A stretch of DNA of 64,000 bases, from NCBI GenBank assembly GCA_041685735.1, contig JAWLFE010000010.1, forward strand, positions 1 through 64,000, read 5' to 3'. How positions within the stretch are numbered: the stretch's first letter is position 1; every line of letters begins with the position of its first letter. Positions 34,523 through 44,280 of this stretch are shown here, one piece after another. The notes below the pieces were generated by a model. That model was given only the letters and a program-made list of their open reading frames with translations, did not search any database and was not told where the DNA came from. The translations under genes and the position numbers were made by a program. This DNA is from CSSed11-175R1 sp041685735. GTDB taxonomy: Bacteria > Actinomycetota > Nitriliruptoria > Nitriliruptorales > Nitriliruptoraceae.

Positions 34523-35215
34523 GACGGGCACGATACCCGTCGGCGTCGTCCGGCCTGCGGCGCGCGATCTGCTGTATGCGGTGGTGGCCATGGGCCTCGC
34601 CGCCCACCTGTGGGTCGGTGTCGGTCGCCTGCCACCCGCTCACCGTGGCCCCTGGCGTTGGGCGGCGGCTGGGGTGGCGGCCGGGGTGGCGGCCGATCTG
34701 GGGACCACCGTCGTACGCCAGGCGCTGGCGGTCCCGCCGTTCCCGTCCGTCGTCCACCTGCTGTTCCCGCCCTGAATGTGATGCACGAGTTGCGTGACCA
34801 CGGCGTGCGGTTCGCGGTGGACGATTTCGGGACGGGGTACGGCTCCCTGTCCTACCTGCGTCGTCTGCCGGTCGACATCGTCAAGATCGATCGCAGCTTC
34901 ATCGACGAACTGGGTGTCGTCACGGCCGCGCACGACCTCGTTCGGGCCATCATCGAGCTGTCACGGACCCTGCACCTCACCGTGGTCGCCGAGGGCATCG
35001 AGACCACGGAGCAACGTCGTATCCTGCAGGCCATGCGCTGCGCGCTGGCACAGGGGTTCCTGCTCGGGCGCCCGGTTGACGAGTCGGCGATCCTGCGGAT
35101 GCTCACGCGACCGGATGCCCGCGTGACCATCTCGACCCGGAACCCCGGTGCGGAGCGCGGGACGGCGTCCGTACCTGCAGCCATGGACGAAGCCCGTACC
35201 GTCAGCGGTGCCTGA
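34521..35215 (+). pseudogene. Broken cyclic-di-GMP gene: membrane N-terminus and half an EAL domain
   Basis: Two pieces in different frames. Piece one, 34521-34775 (84 residues), has helices typical of the membrane sensor of GGDEF/EAL proteins and ends in the PPFPSVVHLLFPP turn that normally leads into the third helix. It then stops. Piece two, 34778-35215, is the C-terminal half of an EAL phosphodiesterase domain: FAVDDFGTGYGSL, VDIVKIDRSFIDEL, VVAEGIETTEQ and QGFLLGRPV. The rest of the sensor, any GGDEF domain and the EAL-motif half are missing. A large internal deletion near 34770 explains this best. The second piece could still be translated from the ATG at 34781 but would lack catalytic residues. 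Confidence 0.8.
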
Positions 35216-35264
35216 CGGTCAGGACGGTTCGTCCGGTCGATGCAGGTTCCTCGAGGAGGGCCCC

Positions 35265-36563
35265 ATGGCGACCGATCGCGTGCTCGAGTTCCTCTTCGAC
35301 ACCGAGGACTCCCTGCTCGAGGAGCTGCCGCCGTCGGTCGCCGACGAGGTTCCCGGCAATGCCGCCCGGCAGGTGGGCGCCATGGCGTTGCAGAAGGCCG
35401 GCGACCTGATCGTCGACGCCAAGACGGTGCTGCCCTGGCTGCTGGCCAGCGTCGGTGCACCTGCCGCCCTGACCGGCCTGCTCGTCCCGATCCGCGAGTC
35501 GGGGTCGATGCTGCCGCAGGCGAGCCTCGCCCCGATGGTTCGCCGCCGCCCGATCCGCAAGTGGCTCTGGGTCGCGGGGGCCGGCGGCCAGGCGATCGCC
35601 GTCGGGGTGATGGCCGGCGTCGCGGTCGTGGCCGATGGCAGCGTCGCGGGGTGGGGGATCCTCGCCGCTCTCGCGGTCTTCGCCCTGGCCCGCTCCCTGT
35701 CCTCCCTGGCCTCCAAGGACGTCCTCGGACGCACGATCCCCAAGGGCGCGCGTGGCCGGGTGACCGGGACCGCGACCGTCGCGTCGGGGGTCGTGGCGAT
35801 CACCGTCGGGCTCGGCCTGCGCCTGTTCGGTGGCGAGGACGCCGGGACGGCCACGCTCGCCATCCTGCTCGGATGCGCCGCACTCGCCTGGGTGGCTGCC
35901 GGAGCGATCTACGCGCGGATCCACGAGGCTCCCGGTGAGCAGGACGACGACGAACGGGCTCGCCCCCTGGCGGAGGCCTGGCGGCTCCTGCGAGACGATG
36001 CGCCCTTCCGACGCTTCGTCCTGGCGAGGACCCTGCTCCTGGTCTCCGCCCTCTCGCCACCGTTCATCGTGGCGCTGGCCACCCGACAGGGCGATGCCGG
36101 CCTGGAGGGCCTGGGGCCGTTCGTCATCTCGAGCGGCATCGCCGCCCTCGTCGGCGGCCGGCTGTGGGGGCGCTTCGCCGACCGGTCGAGCCGACTCACC
36201 ATGTCGCTTGCGGCCGGGACCGCGTCCGGGGTCGTGCTGGTCTACCTCGCGCTCCTGCAGATCGACGGGTTCAGCGACATCCCGCTGGTGCATCCGACCG
36301 CGTACCTGCTCCTGGCGCTGAGCCACACCGGGGTCCGGGTCGGTCGCAAGACCTTCATCGTGGATCTGGCCGAGGGCAACCAGCGCACCAACTACGTGGC
36401 GGTGTCCAACAGCGCCATGGGTGTGCTGCTGCTGGTCGCCGGTGGGGCGAGTTCCGCGGTCGCGCTCTTCGGACCGGTCGCCGCCCTGCTGTTCCTGGCG
36501 ATCCTCGGACTCGTCGGTGTGGTCGTCGCCCGCTCACTCCCCGACGTCAGCGCAGGCGCCTGA
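35265..36563 (+). CDS. MFS transporter
   Basis: 432 residues from the ATG at 35265 (GAGGAGGG, 4-base spacing). About ten to twelve membrane segments are evident. The middle shows a major-facilitator-like loop (GGRLWGRFADRSSRL, the motif-A G-x-x-x-D-R pattern). An unusual hydrophilic N-terminus of about 45 residues (VLEFLFDTEDSLLEEL) precedes the first helix. Substrate is not predictable. It lies alone between the broken EAL gene and typA. Confidence 0.82.
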   Translation: MATDRVLEFLFDTEDSLLEELPPSVADEVPGNAARQVGAMALQKAGDLIVDAKTVLPWLLASVGAPAALTGLLVPIRESGSMLPQASLAPMVRRRPIRKWLWVAGAGGQAIAVGVMAGVAVVADGSVAGWGILAALAVFALARSLSSLASKDVLGRTIPKGARGRVTGTATVASGVVAITVGLGLRLFGGEDAGTATLAILLGCAALAWVAAGAIYARIHEAPGEQDDDERARPLAEAWRLLRDDAPFRRFVLARTLLLVSALSPPFIVALATRQGDAGLEGLGPFVISSGIAALVGGRLWGRFADRSSRLTMSLAAGTASGVVLVYLALLQIDGFSDIPLVHPTAYLLLALSHTGVRVGRKTFIVDLAEGNQRTNYVAVSNSAMGVLLLVAGGASSAVALFGPVAALLFLAILGLVGVVVARSLPDVSAGA

Positions 36564-36623
36564 GCCGTCGGGCAGTACGCTCGGGCGGTTCACCACCTCC
36601 CACCCTCGTGCTCGGATCCTGCT

Positions 36624-38498
<1,875 letters not shown>

Positions 38499-38521
38499 GA
38501 TCCGGAGCGCTGCGACGACGG

Positions 38522-39001
38522 TCAGGCACGCAGCACGATCGTGATCGACCAGGTCATGATCATCGTGACCCCGATGAGGGCCTCGACCAGCACCCCGACC
38601 CCGTAGGCCCGCAGGACCCGGCCGGCGGCGGCCACCGCGTCACGGTTGTCGCCCAGTCGCCGGCGCTCACCGACGAACAGCCCCACCAGCGCGCCGACGA
38701 GGATCCCCAGAACAGGTAGGACGAAGAAGCCGACCACGGCACCGACGCCCGCGATCACGAACGTCGAGGGGGGCGCGCCCCCCTGCCGCCCCTCCCGGGC
38801 GGGGAGCAGGATGGTGGCGGCGGTCCCGGCGGCGAAGAGGCCGGTCAACAGCAGCGCGACCATCCAGCCGACCGGGTCCGCGCCCTGCACCAGGATCGTG
38901 CCGACCGTCGCGATCCAGACCAGCAGCAACCCCGGCAGCACGGGCACCAGGATGCCGATCATCCCGATCAGCATCACGACGACCGCCAGGGCGTAGAGCA
39001 T
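38522..39001 (-). CDS. DUF456 family membrane protein
   Basis: 159 residues from an ATG at 39001 (a GTG lies directly before it). Four to five predicted helices follow the DUF456 pattern: an opening LYALAVVVMLIGMIGILVPVLPG, then FVIAGVGAVVGFFVLPVLGILVGALVG and a GERRR loop. The family is widespread in bacteria without an assigned role, and its Gly-rich helix pairs resemble glycine-zipper proteins. It is a single gene, convergent with typA and 44 bases downstream of the SLH gene on the same strand. Confidence 0.85.
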   Translation of the reverse strand: MLYALAVVVMLIGMIGILVPVLPGLLLVWIATVGTILVQGADPVGWMVALLLTGLFAAGTAATILLPAREGRQGGAPPSTFVIAGVGAVVGFFVLPVLGILVGALVGLFVGERRRLGDNRDAVAAAGRVLRAYGVGVLVEALIGVTMIMTWSITIVLRA

Positions 39002-39045
39002 CACGGCAGCGACCCGGTCACGACGCTGTGATCATGACGGTCCGA

Positions 39046-39699
39046 TCACGAGAGGGGCGTGGTGATCGCCGTCAACGTCGCCTCCGCGGTCACCCCGGTC
39101 GGTGAGCCGTCGTTGATGAACACCGCCACGCGGAAGGTCTCGGTCGAGCCACTCGGGATCGTGGTCGCCCAGGCGACCGGGACGGAGGCGACCGCCCGTC
39201 CGCTGCCCGTCGCCTGACCGGGCAGCTGCGCCCACATCGACGGACCCTGCGCATCGTCGCCGTCACGGTAGATGAAGGCCTCGACCTCGCACGGGCAGGA
39301 CGCGACGCTGCCTTCCGCGAGGACCGACACGGTGCCCTGCAGGCTCACCATGCCCTGGCCACCCTCGGCTCCGGTCGCTCGCACGGTCACGGAGGCGGGG
39401 ACCCCGCCGAAATCGTTGTCGGGCGTCAGCGACGCGACGCTGTCGTTGGTGGTGGCGCGCGGCAGACCCCGGACCAGGAACGACGCCATCTGCTCGCGCA
39501 GGACCGGGTCACGCGGGCAGTAGCGGCCCTCGGCGCAACCGGCGGTCACACCGGCGTCGGACAGCTCCGACACCGCGTCGTGATGCACCGAGTCGGACGC
39601 GACATCACCGAACCGATCCGTGGCCGCGGCCGGCGCTGCGACGATGACGATCGCGAGGACCACGAGCACCACCCAGGGGCGATCGGAACGACGGGTCAT
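39046..39699 (-). CDS. Exported protein with one SLH domain
   Basis: 217 residues from the ATG at 39699 (GAGGAGG, 6-base spacing). A signal peptide (SDRPWVVLVVLAIVIVAAPA) ends near residue 27. A single S-layer homology domain follows (RFGDVASDSVHHDAVSEL, then GVTAGCAEGRYCPRDPVLREQMASFL). The rest is a beta-rich extracellular region with an SCPC motif. SLH domains bind secondary wall polymers at the cell surface. It is the last gene of the MauE/MauD operon and starts inside a 33-residue ORF by an ATGA overlap, so it probably shares that operon's surface function. Confidence 0.85.
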   Translation of the reverse strand: MTRRSDRPWVVLVVLAIVIVAAPAAATDRFGDVASDSVHHDAVSELSDAGVTAGCAEGRYCPRDPVLREQMASFLVRGLPRATTNDSVASLTPDNDFGGVPASVTVRATGAEGGQGMVSLQGTVSVLAEGSVASCPCEVEAFIYRDGDDAQGPSMWAQLPGQATGSGRAVASVPVAWATTIPSGSTETFRVAVFINDGSPTGVTAEATLTAITTPLS

Positions 39700-39797
39700 G
39701 GTCGACCTCCTCGGGGTAGCGGGTGGGGCAGCGCGCGGGGACGGGTGCGCAGCCGCGTGTGTGGCCGCGTGCTGAGCAACGCGGGATCTCGGGTCAT
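39696..39797 (-). CDS. Possible 33-aa Arg/Pro-rich peptide linking two genes
   Basis: ORF of 33 residues whose ATG (39797) overlaps the stop of the LGFP protein gene (ATGA) and whose stop overlaps the SLH protein start (ATGA). GGAGG lies 7 bases before the ATG. The peptide is basic and proline-rich (RPHTRLRTRPRALPHPLPRG) with no known relative. It may act mainly as a leader that couples translation of the SLH gene. Low complexity keeps confidence modest. Confidence 0.38.
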   Translation of the reverse strand: MTRDPALLSTRPHTRLRTRPRALPHPLPRGGRP

Positions 39798-41386
39798 CGC
39801 TGGACCTCCGTGGCCGAACGTGTCGATCCCGGTCTGACGATCCGGACATCGTCTCCGGCCGGCGCCACCTCGATGGCGCCGCCCTCGAACGATGCGCGGT
39901 GTTGCCCGGAGCGTGTCCGGAAGGCGTCCGAGGTGGGCACGCCGAGCTCGCCACCCGGGCCGTCGAGCGCGAGGTAGTGCCCGAGGACCGGTTCGGTGAG
40001 CGCCCACGCGGCGGCGCCCGGCCGTGCGAACACGCGGTGCGACGCGAAACCGGCGCGCGCAAGACCGTCACGTTCCTGCTGGTCCTCGACCGGAGGACCC
40101 CAGGTCCCATCGGTCCCGCCCTCGGCGAGGAACCGACGGGCGATCGCGCCCCGCAGAGCACGAACCTCGGCCCCCACGACCACCAGGACCCCGCGTTCGA
40201 ACCTGACATCCGGGCCACCCGTGTCGCCCACGGGGTAGCCGAGCCCGCTGTCGGCTGGGCCGCCGAGGTCCTCGTACCGTGCGAGCACGGTGCCGAACAG
40301 TGCCTGCGCACCCCGACCGGACGCGTAGATCGTGCCGTTGGCGAAGCGGGTGACGCTGCCTCGGCCGTCACCGACCGGCCGGGTGCTGTCCGTCGGGTAG
40401 CCGAGCGTGCCGGTCGGGCCACCCAGTTCGGCATAGAGCCCGGCAGCCGGTCCGAACACGGCAGCGGCGCTCCCGTCGTTGGCCACGACGATGCCGCGTT
40501 CGAAGGTCACGATCGCTCCCGGTCCGCCGGCGACCGGGCCGTGCTCGCTGGTCGGGTAGCCGAGCGCGCCCCCGGGGCCGTTGAGCACGGCGAACTGCCG
40601 GGCGATGGCCCCGGTGAGCACGTGGGTGCCGGCGGCTGCACGCCAGGTGATGACCCCGTTCTCGAACCGGCGCCACGCACCGCCCCGGGGCCCGGTCGCC
40701 TCCGCGGCTTCCGGGGCGCCGAGTTCGGATCCGACCAGTCCGAGGTCCTGGTAGCGCAGGTCGATCGCGGTGGCGTTCGTCCCGGGCAGGCAGGGCGCGT
40801 TGTGGGTCACCGTCCGGTTGTCGGTGCGCACGGTGGTGCCACACGACGGGTCCCACGTCCAGGGGGTCGTACAGATCACGACCCGACAGACGACCTCGGT
40901 CACCCCCGGGACCTGGGTGTTGCACTGGCCGTACCGGAAGTTGTTGCAACAGACCCGTCGTTGATCGCAGGATCCGGTCGCGCAACGGCACCGACAGGTC
41001 TCGCCCGGTGTCCGGTTGCAGTCGACGATGTAGCGCGCGGAGCCCTGACAGAACGGTGAGCGATCGATCTTCCACCACCCCGCCACGTAGGAACCGGGTG
41101 GGCAGGTGTTCGCACCCTCGTTGATCGTGCAGCAGAAGGCTGTCCAGCCGCCACCACAGGACGCACCCTGCCCGCAGATCGAGGCGTAGGCGCTCGTCGG
41201 TCGCAGCGCCCACCGCAGCGGCGCGATGGTCAGGACCGAGCCGACGATGGCGGTCCGCACCAGGAAGCTGCGGCGCGAGAAGCCCCGCGGGGCGATCCGG
41301 CGTGCCAATCCGTCGACGGCACGGTGAGTCAGGCTGGGACGGGACGGGGCCGCCGACGCGGCCGGCCGGGGCGCGATCGTCGTCAT
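39794..41386 (-). CDS. Tat-exported 18-cysteine MauA-like domain fused to LGFP repeats
   Basis: 530 residues from the ATG at 41386. A twin-arginine signal (SRRSFLV, Arg38-Arg39, then a hydrophobic stretch) directs folded export. Residues about 70-200 carry 18 cysteines, and the spacing around TCPPGSYVAGWWKID and RYIVDC resembles methylamine dehydrogenase light chain (MauA). The second tryptophan needed for the TTQ cofactor is not evident. From about 220 to 515 there are about six LGFP repeats (GALGYPTSEHGPV, TLGYPTDSTRPV), which bind the actinobacterial cell wall. The neighbours are MauD/MauE-like, so a disulfide-rich wall-bound protein matured by them is likely. Enzymatic activity is uncertain. 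Confidence 0.8.
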   Translation of the reverse strand: MTTIAPRPAASAAPSRPSLTHRAVDGLARRIAPRGFSRRSFLVRTAIVGSVLTIAPLRWALRPTSAYASICGQGASCGGGWTAFCCTINEGANTCPPGSYVAGWWKIDRSPFCQGSARYIVDCNRTPGETCRCRCATGSCDQRRVCCNNFRYGQCNTQVPGVTEVVCRVVICTTPWTWDPSCGTTVRTDNRTVTHNAPCLPGTNATAIDLRYQDLGLVGSELGAPEAAEATGPRGGAWRRFENGVITWRAAAGTHVLTGAIARQFAVLNGPGGALGYPTSEHGPVAGGPGAIVTFERGIVVANDGSAAAVFGPAAGLYAELGGPTGTLGYPTDSTRPVGDGRGSVTRFANGTIYASGRGAQALFGTVLARYEDLGGPADSGLGYPVGDTGGPDVRFERGVLVVVGAEVRALRGAIARRFLAEGGTDGTWGPPVEDQQERDGLARAGFASHRVFARPGAAAWALTEPVLGHYLALDGPGGELGVPTSDAFRTRSGQHRASFEGGAIEVAPAGDDVRIVRPGSTRSATEVQR

Positions 41387-41859
41387 GAGCGGCGCTCGAT
41401 GCGAACGTCGGCAAGGACCTGTTCGACCTTGCGGACGAGCAGATGGACGTCCTCGCCGCTCCCGAGGACCACGTAGAGGCAGAACGCCCGACCGGCTTCG
41501 GTGAAGAAGGCCTGCCATCCGACCTGCCCGGCGATCCCGCGCTGCAGTGACCGGTTGTTGAACCGTCTGGGGTCGAGCCGGCGGGGCAGACCCCGGTGCG
41601 CGAACAGCGGCGAATCCGCCTCCTGCTCGGCGTACTCCAACAACGCGACGAACACGTCCTCGGTCCGCATCAGCTCGACCGCACCACTGCCGAAGTCCCC
41701 ACGGTCGCGCGGCAACGGGAACGTCGCAAGGTGCGCGACGGGGCGCACGCTCCCCCCCGCCCCGGCCAGCGCGAGCGCCTCCTCGGAGCGATCGAGCGAG
41801 ATCGTGCCCTCCCATCCACGAGGGAGATCCGCGGACAGCCCGTGGCCGGTCAGACGCAT
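41383..41859 (-). CDS. Hypothetical protein of the MauD/MauE-like operon
   Basis: 158 residues from the ATG at 41859 (GAGGTG, 5-base spacing). The stop overlaps the start of the LGFP protein gene (ATGA). It begins MRLTGHGLSADLPRGWEGTI and ends in a helix with HLLVRKVEQVLADVRIE. There is no signal peptide or membrane helix, so it is probably cytosolic. No family was recognised by eye. The tight coupling suggests it assists folding or export of the cysteine-rich protein, which is inference only. Confidence 0.75.
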   Translation of the reverse strand: MRLTGHGLSADLPRGWEGTISLDRSEEALALAGAGGSVRPVAHLATFPLPRDRGDFGSGAVELMRTEDVFVALLEYAEQEADSPLFAHRGLPRRLDPRRFNNRSLQRGIAGQVGWQAFFTEAGRAFCLYVVLGSGEDVHLLVRKVEQVLADVRIERRS

Positions 41860-41908
41860 GGGGACACCTCGACCCCACGCATCGTCATCGGAGCCGCCTC
41901 AACCCGCA

Positions 41909-42508
41909 TCAGGCGCCCACCGTCACGGCGAGCGCGCCGGCGACGACGGAGGCACCGAGCTGTGTGGCGATCGTGACCCGTTCCACCGGCCGCGCCGCCG
42001 TCGCGAGGCCGGCGTGCAGGCGTTGCAACCGCTGTGGCGAGCGCACCGGTGCCGTCAGCACCAGCGGTGTCGCACGCACGATGCCGAACGTGACCCCGAT
42101 CGCCAGGCCGGCGGGCACACTGCCGACCAGGAACGCCGCCAGGAGCGCCGCGTAGGTGACCGCCGAGGTGATGATGGTCACGACCGCGACCCCGAGCTGC
42201 AGGCCGTAGCCGGCACCGTAGACCCATCCGCGGTAGGTGGTCAGCCAGCGCTCGTCCACCTGCCGACGCCACGTCGGCAGGGGGATGCCGCGGGCATCGA
42301 TCGCCGCGCCGAGTGCCGAGGCGACCGCGAGAACCCCCAGCAGCCAGCCGTCGGGCAGTGCTGCGACCCCCAGCAGCGAACCCGCGCCACCGAGCGCTCC
42401 ACCGACCACCGCGCCACCGACGGCGGACGCCGTCAGGTACGCGGTGATCGTGATCGACCAGCGCTGGTGACGTGAAGCCTCCCCGACCGGAGAGATGCTC
42501 GCGAGCAT
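41909..42508 (-). CDS. Polytopic membrane protein, MauF/CcdA-like by context
   Basis: 199 residues from the ATG at 42508 (GAGGCGAG upstream). About six helices are predicted, beginning YLTASAVGGAVVGGALGGAG and including GLAIGVTFGIVRATPLVL. The glycine/alanine-rich helices and a GxxxGIVRATP stretch resemble CcdA/DsbD-type or MauF-like membrane proteins that pass electrons to exported thioredoxins. No cysteine pair is visible, which argues against a redox CcdA. Placement between MauD-like and MauA-like genes is the main evidence. Confidence 0.65.
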   Translation of the reverse strand: MLASISPVGEASRHQRWSITITAYLTASAVGGAVVGGALGGAGSLLGVAALPDGWLLGVLAVASALGAAIDARGIPLPTWRRQVDERWLTTYRGWVYGAGYGLQLGVAVVTIITSAVTYAALLAAFLVGSVPAGLAIGVTFGIVRATPLVLTAPVRSPQRLQRLHAGLATAARPVERVTIATQLGASVVAGALAVTVGA

Positions 42509-42517
42509 GGACTCGCC

Positions 42518-42589
42518 TCACGGGGACCAACTGCTACGCAGGGCAGCGACCGCCGCCAGCGTCATCCCGACCACGAGTACCGCCGTCAT
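42518..42589 (-). CDS. Possible 23-aa hydrophobic peptide in the MauD/MauE-like operon
   Basis: ATG at 42589 overlaps the stop of the MauD-like gene (ATGA), and the stop at 42518 is 9 bases before the next start. The encoded peptide is one short hydrophobic helix (TAVLVVGMTLAAVAALRSS) ending SP. It fills the only gap between the two genes. It may be a genuine micro-membrane protein or only a translational relay. Confidence 0.45.
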   Translation of the reverse strand: MTAVLVVGMTLAAVAALRSSWSP

Positions 42590-43368
42590 GCCCGGCCCCC
42601 GTTGCCGGGTTCGGTGCCGCCGTCGTCGCCGGCCGGGTAGAGACTCGGGTCGCCGGGCGCGATCCCCGCCTCCAGCAGGACCCGGTCGAGGTCGCGTTCA
42701 CGACGTGCGTCGGCGCCGGCCTTGCCGCCACCGAGCTGCCGGTCACCTCCGGCCCGGAGGAACAGCTCCAGGACCTGATCCCAGGACGCGGCCGTCCCCT
42801 CCCCGATGACCCGGCCGGACGGCCCGTGCACGTGGACGACGAACGGGCTGCCGGGTACCCGTAGGTCATCCCAGGCACGGGTGCTCATCGCCACGGTCGC
42901 TCCGGCCGGGGCCAGGTCGACCACCGCCTGGGGAAGCTCCTCATCCGGGTCACGGGTCACGATGACCAGACGGGTACCGGGTGGCAGATCGGGATCCTGC
43001 AGGTCCGACCAGAACGTCGAGCACGTCGCGCACCCGGTCGACAGGAAGACGAGCACCGTGTCGTGCTCGACCTCGACGGTCCGGATCGCCAGTGATTCGC
43101 CTTGCGGACCGGTCCCGGCGATGTCGACAGCCCGCCGACCATCCGGCACCCCCGCCGCAGGCGCCGGGACACGGCCGTCGGTGCGGTGCCGGGTGCCCTC
43201 GCTCGCGGGAACCCCCGGGTCCGGACCCGACGCGCCGGCGCCATCTCCGACGCCTGCGCCCAGGTCGTGGAGTTGCCGGAGGATCTCGGCATGACTGCGC
43301 AACAGCCCGGCGACCAGCACGGTCAACAGCGTGACGACGATGGCCAGGACCACCACGGCCACGGTCAT
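42586..43368 (-). CDS. MauD-like membrane-anchored thioredoxin (CATC)
   Basis: 260 residues. One N-terminal helix (VAVVVLAIVVTLLTVLVAGLL) anchors a thioredoxin-like domain with an active site TGCATC (Cys113, Cys116) in the sequence VLVFLSTGCATCSTFW. This matches TlpA/MauD-type proteins that make or isomerise disulfides in exported proteins. A Gly/Ala/Asp linker (residues 40-60) separates anchor and domain. The ATG overlaps the MauE-like stop (ATGA), and the 23-aa ORF overlaps its own stop. In methylamine utilisation MauD and MauE are required for the light chain's six disulfides. The neighbouring 18-Cys protein is the natural client. Confidence 0.85.
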   Translation of the reverse strand: MTVAVVVLAIVVTLLTVLVAGLLRSHAEILRQLHDLGAGVGDGAGASGPDPGVPASEGTRHRTDGRVPAPAAGVPDGRRAVDIAGTGPQGESLAIRTVEVEHDTVLVFLSTGCATCSTFWSDLQDPDLPPGTRLVIVTRDPDEELPQAVVDLAPAGATVAMSTRAWDDLRVPGSPFVVHVHGPSGRVIGEGTAASWDQVLELFLRAGGDRQLGGGKAGADARRERDLDRVLLEAGIAPGDPSLYPAGDDGGTEPGNGGRA

Positions 43369-43970
43369 CGGTCACCCCCGCCGGCGGTCAGAGCCCGAGC
43401 CCGCAGCAGATCAGGCAGCGAGGTCAGCAGCATCTGCCCGAGCCCGACCGCCGTGCCGAGCAGCAGCAGGGAGGTCGCGGCCGGCACCACCTGGGCGGGC
43501 AGCAGGGCCGGGAGGGACGGGACCGCGAGCACGGCCGCCCCCGCCGACATGAGCGCGGCCACAGCGTTGGTCACCAGGTGTGATGGACCGACCGCCGTCG
43601 ACGCGGCACCGAAACAGCCGCAGCTGCGACCGGCCGTCCGCTGCCGGGCGGCGACCAGGACGAAGGCCGCATAGGCAGCAGCCAACAGTCCGAAGACCAC
43701 CGAGCCACCGATCGCGAACACGGCGATGGCCAGCGCGATCTCCGCGGTCCCCAGCAGCCGCACCAACCCGGACGCGGCAGGCAGATGGGACAGTTCGAGC
43801 GCGTCGCTGGTCGCCGACGGGCGGACGATCTTGGCCACCCCGGCGAGCAGGACCAGACCGGCCGCGACGTGTGCCGTCAGACCGACAGCCAAGGCGAGCC
43901 AGACGACGTCACCAGCGGTGGGCTCGGCGGCCACGGCGACCGCGGCGGCCAGGTTCGAGACGTCGATCAC
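43365..43970 (-). CDS. MauE/DoxX-like redox-associated membrane protein
   Basis: 201 residues from a GTG at 43970 (GAGGAGG SD). It has about five helices and the signature GRSCGCFG (Cys117, Cys119) in the loop after the third or fourth helix, which defines MauE/MauD-associated DoxX-like proteins. It is probably the membrane redox partner that recharges the MauD-like thioredoxin. It is the first gene of a reverse-strand operon of eight reading frames to 39046. The upstream frame to 44108 lacks an SD and is ignored. The tRNA gene lies 155 bases upstream, on the same strand. Confidence 0.85.
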   Translation of the reverse strand: MIDVSNLAAAVAVAAEPTAGDVVWLALAVGLTAHVAAGLVLLAGVAKIVRPSATSDALELSHLPAASGLVRLLGTAEIALAIAVFAIGGSVVFGLLAAAYAAFVLVAARQRTAGRSCGCFGAASTAVGPSHLVTNAVAALMSAGAAVLAVPSLPALLPAQVVPAATSLLLLGTAVGLGQMLLTSLPDLLRARALTAGGGDR

Positions 43971-44124
43971 CGTCCTCCTCGGCTCCGTTCCTCGCGGTTC
44001 GACGGAGCGCGGCGAAGGTAGGGTCGGCCGTGGCCGAAGACAACGACCGGGGCCTGTGCGGGCATCCTGACCTGCAGAGCGCACGGACCTGGCCGACCGG
44101 GCCCGCAAGGGCGGGGATCGACGG

Positions 44125-44198
44125 TGGGCCGGGCGGGGATCGAACCCGCGCCGCCTCGATTATGAGTCGAGTGCTCTGACCAGCTGAGCTACCGGCCC
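44125..44198 (-). tRNA. tRNA with CAU anticodon (tRNA-Met, or Ile2 if lysidine-modified)
   Basis: A complete cloverleaf can be drawn: 7-bp acceptor (GGGCCGG/CCGGCCC), D arm with AGCTGGTCA loop, anticodon stem CTCGA/TCGAG with loop CTCATAA, and T stem GCGGG/CCCGC with loop TTCGATC. The 3' CCA is not encoded. The CAU anticodon is used by elongator tRNA-Met and by the minor tRNA-Ile2. Elongator Met is the default call. Not an initiator, because the first acceptor pair is G-C. Confidence 0.9.
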
Positions 44199-44228
44199 GC
44201 GGTGCCGGAGCCTACTGCGCACCCACCA

Positions 44229-44248
44229 CCGATCCGGGACCGGGTCGG
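44229..44248. terminator. Weak hairpin upstream of the tRNA gene
   Basis: Arms CCGATCC and GGGTCGG (one G-T pair) around the 6-base loop GGGACC. It lies downstream of the aldo/keto reductase gene and upstream of the tRNA on the same strand. No T-run follows. Confidence 0.3.
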
Positions 44249-44280
44249 TGCCGGCCGACGCCGGGTTGGCCAGCGCTCGG

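Noticed and set aside
33849..34757. Upstream extension of the CYTH-CHAD frame
   Set aside because: It lies within the hemolysin III gene in another frame, and the real ATG has an ATGA overlap.
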